DNA of 56,815 nt from Candidatus Bathyarchaeota archaeon (GTDB lineage: Archaea > Thermoproteota > Bathyarchaeia > TCS64): positions 1 through 56,815 of the forward strand of contig PBSW01000019.1 of the NCBI GenBank assembly GCA_002726865.1, in the 5' to 3' direction. Positions within the stretch are counted from its first letter, which is position 1. The number at the start of each line of letters is the position of its first letter. Position numbers and translations under genes: made by a program. Below the pieces are notes generated by a model. It did no database searches and was not told the origin of the DNA. It was given only the letters and a program-made list of their open reading frames with translations. This document shows positions 50,728-56,815 of this stretch, piece after piece.

Positions 50728-51768
50728 CTAAGCAAGGCTGTAGAAGATCCTGGGTGTTTCAGGATACCCCCCTTCTGCCCTTAGGTTGACCTTTTTCTTC
50801 AAGAACCCGCGCGCGACCAGCTTATCCATGAAGCCAAAGTACTCGTTAACGAACCTGAAACCCTGGAGGTACTCCTTCCTGAAGCTCTCCGAAGAGACCC
50901 CGAACACCTCCGCCCACCCATCTGGATACAGGGCATCCCAGAGCTTCTTGACGCCGATCTCTTTCTCCTTCATCACTATCTGTAGAATCGCATCAGCTGC
51001 TCTCCCCTCGTCCATCTTCCAGTCATAGAGCCTCCGGCTCGAGTCCATCGTGGTGACCTCTACCTTCCCTCGGGTAAGCTTTAGTATGCTATTCTTGGGT
51101 GGCTTGAAGAGTCTATCCATCTCATAGGCTATATCGTGGAAACCGAGGGGGCTGCTGCAGAACATTGCCTCATCGTCTCCCACCGCAACGACGCAAGGCT
51201 GATACCAGTTAGCGATCCAGACAGTCTCTGGGTCGTCGGGAGTTATCACGGCCAGAAGAAAGCCCCCAACGAGCTGGGATGTGACCGCCCTCAACGCCTT
51301 CTCTATAGACATTCCTCCCAACAGCTCGTCGCTGAGCATGTGGGCAGCGATCTCGCTGTCCGTAATGGAGTCAAGACCCTCTACATAGGACGTGAAAGAG
51401 TGAACGTCCCTGAGCTGTTGCCAGTGCTTCCTGTAATTGTAGATAGTTCCGTTGTGCATCAGCGCCAAGTTCCTGGCGTCATCAAGGAAAGGATGGGCCA
51501 TCTCTGAGATATTGAAACGGGGATCGTCCCGGGCGCGGCTGTTGTAACGGCTATGGGCGATCCCAGCGGTCCCTTTTAGGGATCCGATATCTGTTACGTG
51601 CCTCACCCGTACAACAGGCCCTGAGTCCTTCACGACTCTTAGGACGCCCTGATCAATGACCCCTAAGCCAGTGGCGTGGCCTGCGTAAAGGGGCTCCTGG
51701 AGCTCCAGGGCCCTGAGGAGAAGAGGAATGATGGGCCTGTCTCCCACATAGGCGGCTAGCTGACACAT
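50728..51768 (-). CDS. Class II glutamine amidotransferase domain protein
   Basis: The 346-residue protein begins MCQLAAYVG: Cys2 becomes the N-terminal nucleophile of the class II amidotransferase fold. HSRYNSRA and LMHNGTIYNY, with the Asn-Gly oxyanion pair, and FCSSPLG complete the fold. The second half (from about 230) is unfamiliar and probably regulatory. The true start is the ATG at 51768, because Cys must follow Met; a longer frame to 51795 would bury it. A TATA (51797-51807) overlaps the end of lysK. GlxB- or PurF-like transferase partners are not present, so the acceptor is unknown. Confidence 0.82.
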   Translation of the reverse strand: MCQLAAYVGDRPIIPLLLRALELQEPLYAGHATGLGVIDQGVLRVVKDSGPVVRVRHVTDIGSLKGTAGIAHSRYNSRARDDPRFNISEMAHPFLDDARNLALMHNGTIYNYRKHWQQLRDVHSFTSYVEGLDSITDSEIAAHMLSDELLGGMSIEKALRAVTSQLVGGFLLAVITPDDPETVWIANWYQPCVVAVGDDEAMFCSSPLGFHDIAYEMDRLFKPPKNSILKLTRGKVEVTTMDSSRRLYDWKMDEGRAADAILQIVMKEKEIGVKKLWDALYPDGWAEVFGVSSESFRKEYLQGFRFVNEYFGFMDKLVARGFLKKKVNLRAEGGYPETPRIFYSLA

Positions 51769-51796
51769 TTTGGCCAACCATATTTTAGAACGCACA

Positions 51797-51807
51797 GTTA
51801 AATAAAT
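51797..51807 (-). promoter_or_regulatory. TATA box of the amidotransferase gene
   Basis: TTATTTAACTG on the minus strand lies 29-39 bases before the ATG at 51768, just downstream of the lysK stop. Confidence 0.45.
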
Positions 51808-51808
51808 T

Positions 51809-52912
51809 TCAATTCTGACCGCTGAGTAGAAGCAGGTCGGTCAGCGCCCCTTTGAGTACCGTAATACTATCCAAATAGTCCTGAACCCCTATATGCTCGT
51901 AGGATGTGTGGTCCAAGTGAGGATCTCCTGGGCCATATGTGATGGTGGGCGTCCCTGTGGCCCTTCCGTAGATGTTCATATCTCCCGTCCCCGTCTTATT
52001 GATGAGACCCACTTTCGCTTTTCGGTTCCTCCATATAGAACGAGAAATAGCCCGGACTAGAGGAGACTTTTTATCTGATAGGTAAGGTTCGGTATGGCCC
52101 AAGATCTCCACGTAGACATTCACGTCGGGATTATCCACCCTGTATGCGTCTATGAGGGCGAGGAGTTCAGCGCTGAGCCTATCTACAGATATAGCAGGAG
52201 GTATTCTAGCCTCAACCAAGATTTGGCAGCTTGAAGGAACGACACTACCTATCCCTCCGCCCTTGATCCGTCTCAGGCAGTAGGAGACGGAATGGAATCT
52301 GCTTTCAGAATCCTCCTCTGGTAACTGGAGGGACTTGACCTGGTGCCAGATTCCCATCGCTTTCTCAATAGCGTTTTTAAAAAGCCATGGGGCCGAGGAG
52401 TGCCCCGTCTCCGTCTCGCAGTCAATCTTCAGTACTAAGCCTCCCTTATAACCCACCGTGATGGTCTCGACATTGGTGGGCTCACCGAAGATAGCATAGT
52501 CAGCCTCTAGCCCGTCATTAACGAGGTTCTTGACGCCGGTGCTCATTCCCTCCTCATCCACAGCACCCACCACAATGAGGGTTCCAGAATGACCGTCGTT
52601 GACCAGTCCCGACGCCGCCATCACCAATGCGGCCAAGGGGCCCTTAGCGTCAACGGTTCCCCTCCCGTAGAGGATCCCATCCTCAAGGCGGACGGGAAGT
52701 TCGGGAGGAACTGTGTCCATGTGGCCACACAAAAGCACTCTAGGGCTACCATCCCCATGTTCTCCGATAACGTTACCGACAATATCTCGCTTGACTAGAA
52801 AACCCAGCTCCTCCATTCGGGAGGATAAAAAATATCCGACCTCATCCTCCTTTCCTGAGGGGCTGTACCGCTCCACCAGCCCTCTGAGAAGGTTAATTGC
52901 TGAGTCTTGCAT
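51809..52912 (-). CDS. lysK: [LysW]-lysine/ornithine hydrolase
   Basis: An M20-family zinc peptidase that releases lysine or ornithine from the LysW carrier protein. Metal ligands: CGHMDTVP (His, Asp), GRGTVDAKG (Asp), VDEEGMSTG (Glu-Glu) and IFGEPTN (Glu). The 367-residue length agrees with LysK. Its start overlaps the end of lysJ by 20 bases. Order lysX-like, lysY, lysZ, lysJ, lysK is that of one operon. The carrier lysW is not in the window and must lie upstream or elsewhere. Confidence 0.92.
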   Translation of the reverse strand: MQDSAINLLRGLVERYSPSGKEDEVGYFLSSRMEELGFLVKRDIVGNVIGEHGDGSPRVLLCGHMDTVPPELPVRLEDGILYGRGTVDAKGPLAALVMAASGLVNDGHSGTLIVVGAVDEEGMSTGVKNLVNDGLEADYAIFGEPTNVETITVGYKGGLVLKIDCETETGHSSAPWLFKNAIEKAMGIWHQVKSLQLPEEDSESRFHSVSYCLRRIKGGGIGSVVPSSCQILVEARIPPAISVDRLSAELLALIDAYRVDNPDVNVYVEILGHTEPYLSDKKSPLVRAISRSIWRNRKAKVGLINKTGTGDMNIYGRATGTPTITYGPGDPHLDHTSYEHIGVQDYLDSITVLKGALTDLLLLSGQN

Positions 52913-54053
52913 TCTCCTCTCCCTCTAGGACCTCGTCCAGGACCGTGAGGGCCCTTTCGATCTGGCCCCGATCTATGATGAGAGGAGGGAGCATACGCAC
53001 CACTTTTCTCCCAGCGTCTAGGAATAGGACTCCACGCTCCAGTGACCCCATGATGACATTCAGAACGTCGAACCGGAGTTCCAAACCCAACATCAGGCCC
53101 CTACCACGGGCTCCTCTGACGATCGTGTACTTTTTCACTAGTTCCTTCAGCCTAGTGAGCATATATTCACCATTAGTCTTCGCCCGCTCGGGAAGTCGTT
53201 CATCTTTAAGCACGTCGATGGTTGCACATGCAGCTGCACAAGCAACCGGACCTCCCCCAAAGGTGCTCGAGTGGTCTCCCATCTTGAGGGTGGACATCAC
53301 CTCCTCCGTTGCCATGGTAGCGCCCATAGGGAGACCGCTCGCGACTGCCTTGGCGAGGCACATGATGTCAGGTTCGATCTCATAATGCTGGCAGGCGAAC
53401 CAGTCCCCTGTGCGCCCAAAGCCCGTCTGGATCTCGTCTAGAATCAGGAGGATCCCTTTGTCGTCGCAGATATCCCTGAGCCCGGGGAGGAAATCATCCG
53501 GAGGGACATTGACTCCGCTCTCCCCCTGTATAGGCTCCACGATTACAGCTGCGGTCTCATCATCGATGGCCGCCTTCAACCGCTCAAGCTTACCATAGGG
53601 GACATGTTTGAATCCTGGAACCAACGGCTCGAATGGTGTCCGATATTTCTTGTTCCAAGTCGCCGACAAAGCGCCCATTGTCTTTCCGTGGAAAGCCCCC
53701 ATCATCGAGATGATTCCGGTTTTCCCCGTACTTCTCCTCGCAAGTTTAAAAGCGAACTCTGTTGACTCGGTCCCGCTGTTAGATAAGAAGGCCCTCTGGA
53801 GACCATCCGGGGATATGGTAGATAGCCTATGCAAGAGCTCGGACCTTGCCTTGTTGTAGAACGTGCCATGACAGGAGAGTAGCAGCCCCGCCTGGTTCCT
53901 TGTTGCCTCAACGACCCTAGGATGGCAGTGCCCAGTTATTGCGACACCGTAGTTACTAGTGCAATCGAGGTATTTCCTTCCCTCGGCATCCCAAAGATTC
54001 GAGCCTCGTCCGTGAGTGATCACAATAGGCCTCTTCCAGTATGTAGAGGCCAT
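52893..54053 (-). CDS. lysJ: [LysW]-aminoadipate/glutamate semialdehyde aminotransferase
   Basis: Class III PLP aminotransferase converting LysW-bound semialdehyde to the amine. [13 protein letters not shown] and [13 protein letters not shown] (with the PLP lysine) are clear, as is the [17 protein letters not shown]-terminal pattern shared with ArgD. At 386 residues it has the normal LysJ/ArgD length. It may serve both lysine and ornithine synthesis. It overlaps lysK by 20 bases and follows lysZ by 32 bases. Confidence 0.92.
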   Translation of the reverse strand: MASTYWKRPIVITHGRGSNLWDAEGRKYLDCTSNYGVAITGHCHPRVVEATRNQAGLLLSCHGTFYNKARSELLHRLSTISPDGLQRAFLSNSGTESTEFAFKLARRSTGKTGIISMMGAFHGKTMGALSATWNKKYRTPFEPLVPGFKHVPYGKLERLKAAIDDETAAVIVEPIQGESGVNVPPDDFLPGLRDICDDKGILLILDEIQTGFGRTGDWFACQHYEIEPDIMCLAKAVASGLPMGATMATEEVMSTLKMGDHSSTFGGGPVACAAACATIDVLKDERLPERAKTNGEYMLTRLKELVKKYTIVRGARGRGLMLGLELRFDVLNVIMGSLERGVLFLDAGRKVVRMLPPLIIDRGQIERALTVLDEVLEGEENARLSN

Positions 54054-54085
54054 TGAAAGATTCTCCTTGTCGACAATCCATTTGC

Positions 54086-54898
54086 TTATTTTTTTATCAC
54101 CGTACCAGCTTTGTGTTCTAGTGCCAATTCAATCGGGTTCTTAATGAAACCGGAGGAGATCACGACCTCCCCGACTCCGCCCTCCAGCGCCTCAATGGCC
54201 GCGTATAGCTTAGTTATCATACCGGGGCCGATACCCTCTATAACAGTCTTGGCCTCGTAGATGCTCAACGCATCAACCGACTTACCGTCCACAAGTATAT
54301 TTGCTACGTCGGTTAGGAGTACCAAGTTTTCGGCTCCCATCGCCGTGGCTAGACTAGAAGCCATCCTATCCCCATCGACGTTGAGGGGCTTTCCCGCCTC
54401 ACTCATTGCAAGACTGGAGATGACAGGTATGTAGCCGTTATCCACCAGCAGTCCTAGGAATACCTTGTTCACCCCGTCGATCTTTCCTGTGTAGCCCCCC
54501 TCTATCAGCATTCTCCGACCCCTCTCATCCACCGCTACGATCTTCTTTTTCCTCGTCGCCCGGACAAGGGCCCCATCAAGACCGCTAAGTCCTACCGCTT
54601 GGACACCACGACCCTGGAGGGCTGAGACGATCTCCTTGTTGATCTTGCCAGCCATTACCATGGTGAATATCCCGGCCTCCTCGCGGTTGGTGTACCTGCT
54701 CCTGAATCCTTTAGGGGAGACTATGAACTTAGGGGGATGGCCCAGTTCCGTGGAGATCCTTGTGACAACGTCTCCACCCCCATGAACTAGAATGATTTTA
54801 TTTTCCTTGGTTATAGAGACGATGTTATCAACGAGAGCTTCTGGTAAACCCTTGGAGATGAGGTCTCCACCGATCTTGATGACAATCAATTCATTCAC
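54086..54898 (-). CDS. lysZ: [LysW]-aminoadipate/glutamate kinase
   Basis: An amino-acid kinase family enzyme phosphorylating the carboxyl of the LysW-bound substrate. KIGGDLI, VHGGGDVVTRI, and the ATP region GEVVISSGF match ArgB/LysZ; 270 residues is normal. It abuts lysY without spacing: the LysY stop precedes the LysZ start directly. It may process glutamate as well as aminoadipate. Confidence 0.92.
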   Translation of the reverse strand: MNELIVIKIGGDLISKGLPEALVDNIVSITKENKIILVHGGGDVVTRISTELGHPPKFIVSPKGFRSRYTNREEAGIFTMVMAGKINKEIVSALQGRGVQAVGLSGLDGALVRATRKKKIVAVDERGRRMLIEGGYTGKIDGVNKVFLGLLVDNGYIPVISSLAMSEAGKPLNVDGDRMASSLATAMGAENLVLLTDVANILVDGKSVDALSIYEAKTVIEGIGPGMITKLYAAIEALEGGVGEVVISSGFIKNPIELALEHKAGTVIKK

Positions 54899-55945
54899 TT
54901 AGTGTAGCCCAACGTGCTCCAACCCCGTCCGCTCGTCTAGGCCCTGCATCACGTTGAAGCACTGAACTGCTTGTCCCGCTGCACCCTTTACAAGATTGTC
55001 TATCGCGGAGAACACTACGAGACGCCCGGCGTGAGGGTCGAGCTCGAAGCCTATGTCGCAGAAATTAGTACCTGAAACTACCTTAGGATCAGGTAGTTGG
55101 TATAGCCCCTTCCTCGACTTAACAAGACGGATAAACGGCTCGTCTGAGTAGGCTTTCCTGAATGCAGTCCAGATATCCCTGTCTCTCAAGGGACGATTGA
55201 GCCAAATGTGGATTGTCGCGAGGATGCCTCTCGCCATATTCACAGCGTGAGGCGTGAACCCCACCTTCAGGAGGTGCCCACCCGCCAGAGTCAATTCCTG
55301 TTCGATTTCGGCTATGTGTCTGTGACCCACCACCTTATAGGGTCTTAAAGCGCCGAACCTCTCAGGGTGGTGGCTTGCTAGCGTTGGGTCACTTCCACCC
55401 CCAGAAGATCCTATTTTTGCATCGATCGTAATCCTCTCTTTTTCAACAAAAGCGGTCTTTACAAGCGGGGCAAGCCCAAGGATAGACGCCCCGGCCATGC
55501 AGCCTGAGCAAGCAACAAGATTGGCCCCCCGGATCTCTTCTCTATGAAGTTCTGGGAGACCGAAGACGGCGTCAGAGAGCAGCTCAGGGTGGGGATGCTC
55601 CCAGCCGTACCACTTAGGGTAATCCTTGGGATCGTTGAGACGAAAGTCTGCACTCAGATCCACAACTCTTACACCTGCCTCCAAAAAGTCACCAACCATG
55701 TCCTTGGAGACTCCGTGGGGAGTTGCTAGAAATATGAGGTTGCAGTCTTCAGTCATCCGAGGTATACTGGGAGGTGTAAACTTTAACTTGGTGCTACCTC
55801 GGAGGTTGGGGTGGACCATATGTACAAACTCCCCTGAGAATCTTGAGGATGTCGCGAATTCGACCTCCGCTTCAGGATGAGGTAAAAGTAGTCTGAGGAG
55901 CTCTCCCCCTGCATATCCTGAGGCCCCCATGATTCCGATCTTCAC
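54899..55945 (-). CDS. lysY: [LysW]-aminoadipate/glutamate 6/5-phosphate reductase
   Basis: ArgC-like NADPH-dependent reductase. MGASGYAGGELLRLL binds NADPH, VACSGCMAG carries the catalytic cysteine, and GFTPHAVNMARGI includes the catalytic His region. The 348-residue length is normal. It lies 12 bases downstream of the lysX-like gene and touches lysZ. Confidence 0.92.
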   Translation of the reverse strand: MKIGIMGASGYAGGELLRLLLPHPEAEVEFATSSRFSGEFVHMVHPNLRGSTKLKFTPPSIPRMTEDCNLIFLATPHGVSKDMVGDFLEAGVRVVDLSADFRLNDPKDYPKWYGWEHPHPELLSDAVFGLPELHREEIRGANLVACSGCMAGASILGLAPLVKTAFVEKERITIDAKIGSSGGGSDPTLASHHPERFGALRPYKVVGHRHIAEIEQELTLAGGHLLKVGFTPHAVNMARGILATIHIWLNRPLRDRDIWTAFRKAYSDEPFIRLVKSRKGLYQLPDPKVVSGTNFCDIGFELDPHAGRLVVFSAIDNLVKGAAGQAVQCFNVMQGLDERTGLEHVGLH

Positions 55946-55957
55946 TATTATTCATCC

Positions 55958-56815
55958 TTAAGAGTCAACGAGTCCAAGGGCACACGTTAAAAGGTCTTGG
56001 GCAACGTCCACCCCGCCCACAATACGAGTCTGCTCCCAGAACTCGGGGCAGGCGTTCCCCTCATGGAAATAGATAGAGTCTCGACACTTTTCCAAGGTCT
56101 CGTCCACCACACTCTTGATGTCGGCGTAGGGCTCTGAGGCCATGTACTCGTTGTAGGCCCGGGTAATCTCACTGTTGTATGTACGGAAGTTTCTCTTTTT
56201 ATTGGGCATCTTCTTAACCATAGTCACTTTGCGGAAGTGTTCCTCTAGGTCATTAAAACTTTGCCTAAGGACCTCCTCACCCTCCCTGAGATCGTCTCCG
56301 ATTCGGGGCATCGCATCCAAGGCTATCATCCAGGAAGCCTCGTTACCCCCCAGGGCAAGAGCGCTGGCCTCAGCCTGCCTCCGAACTACTGTGGGCAAAT
56401 GGGCTCTAAAGACCATGTTTCCGAGGAAGGTGTTAGTTCTGAACTCTTTAAAGCCCCCTCGAGCAAGAGCGGTCTCGTGGCAGTGTGGAGCCTTCCCTTT
56501 TTCTTTTCGGACCACTATCCGGAGGTCGTAAAACCATTTGGGGATTAGCTCCTGGGCAACCACCCCTGATGGATTGGTAATCGTGGGCGACACATTCTTG
56601 AGGGTTCGAAGCAATTCGTCGGGTCCCTCTGCGAGGGTGACGCCTAACCCGTGGGTTCCCGCGTCGGGCTTCACCACGACCTTCTCACTTCCTAGGTCCT
56701 GGGAGATTAGGGCAGAGATGTTTTCGCAGTTATCCTGGACATCTCCTAAGACTGTCCGCTCTTTAACGTTAGCTGACAGGTAAATTGTCCTGGGCACCCT
56801 AATACCGTTGGTGGC
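55958..56815 (-). CDS. lysX: ATP-grasp ligase, LysX-like (5' end outside the window)
   Basis: The open frame runs off the window edge: residues before the GTG at 56797 (NGIRVPRTIYLS) still align with ATP-grasp proteins, so that GTG is internal. ATP-grasp features are VVVKPDAGTHGLGV, QELIPKWFYDLRIVV and RTNTFLGNM. The end GNACPEFWEQTRIVGGVDVAQ resembles LysX, which ligates aminoadipate or glutamate to LysW. A basic, helical stretch of about 60 residues (KMPNKKRNFRTYNSEITRAY...) lies between, longer than in typical 280-residue LysX. Context of lysYZJK supports LysX; the insertion leaves some doubt. Confidence 0.6.
   Translation of the reverse strand, partial: ATNGIRVPRTIYLSANVKERTVLGDVQDNCENISALISQDLGSEKVVVKPDAGTHGLGVTLAEGPDELLRTLKNVSPTITNPSGVVAQELIPKWFYDLRIVVRKEKGKAPHCHETALARGGFKEFRTNTFLGNMVFRAHLPTVVRRQAEASALALGGNEASWMIALDAMPRIGDDLREGEEVLRQSFNDLEEHFRKVTMVKKMPNKKRNFRTYNSEITRAYNEYMASEPYADIKSVVDETLEKCRDSIYFHEGNACPEFWEQTRIVGGVDVAQDLLTCALGLVDS

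Noticed and set aside
1..56815. CRISPR arrays, insertion sequences, phage genes, restriction or toxin systems
   Set aside because: No regularly spaced repeats, transposase, integrase or nuclease-type defence genes were seen on either strand.

Overview
The window is a stretch of archaeal chromosome. The archaeal signs are a 5S rRNA gene, ribosomal protein L40e, an archaeal-type methionyl-tRNA synthetase, introns in tRNA-Trp and tRNA-Leu genes, CCA encoded in the tRNA genes, a DUF1512 protein, branched-polyamine synthase BpsA and LysW-type amino-acid synthesis. Many genes have a TATA box about 25-35 bases before a leaderless ATG, GTG or TTG. FtsZ together with DUF1512 and the LysW pathway would fit a TACK-group archaeon such as a Bathyarchaeia-like lineage; this placement is an inference. 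There are no insertion sequences, CRISPR arrays or phage genes, but there are several decayed genes.

Layout. 1-8000: LarA-like protein, a major facilitator remnant, tRNA-Trp, purB, 5S rRNA, DUF1512 plus a zinc-ribbon membrane protein, methionine aminopeptidase and a UspA protein. 8000-14400: FAD oxidoreductase, two decayed genes, a small winged-helix protein, a phosphoribosyltransferase, then the polyamine group bpsA, speD and mtnP. 15200-24550: metS, a PHP phosphoesterase, folC, ftsZ, a tRNA methylthiotransferase, UspA, an amber-interrupted arsC, tRNA-Val and an SMP-30 protein. 24600-32600: an operon for citrate synthase of the Re type (inferred), aconitase and isocitrate dehydrogenase; a divergent Lrp regulator; a LeuA/CimA-type synthase; a maleate-isomerase-like protein; and the short gene for L40e. 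33100-44500: TSUP permease with DUF1634 partner, an RNA m5C methyltransferase, a second FAD oxidoreductase divergent from an F420-type luciferase-fold protein, an M14 carboxypeptidase, a large metzincin-type protease and an aldo-keto reductase. 44700-46500: divergent tRNA-Arg and tRNA-Leu sharing one TATA element, and a two-domain protein with a broken P-loop. 46900-50600: an iron-uptake operon with split FeoB and two DtxR-FeoA regulators. 50700-56815: a class II amidotransferase and lysK, lysJ, lysZ, lysY and a lysX-like gene cut by the window edge.

How they fit together. The citrate operon supplies 2-oxoglutarate, the entry to glutamate and to LysW-bound lysine or ornithine synthesis. bpsA, a SpeD homologue and mtnP form a polyamine and methylthioadenosine module, but this SpeD lacks the usual catalytic serine and a key histidine. 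The Feo operon and its downstream dtxR gene share a near-identical 17-base promoter motif, which suggests one iron-sensing circuit. Short CG-alternating palindromes (cores such as TCGCGCGCGA) recur in the intergenic DNA, in three cases directly upstream of a TATA box.
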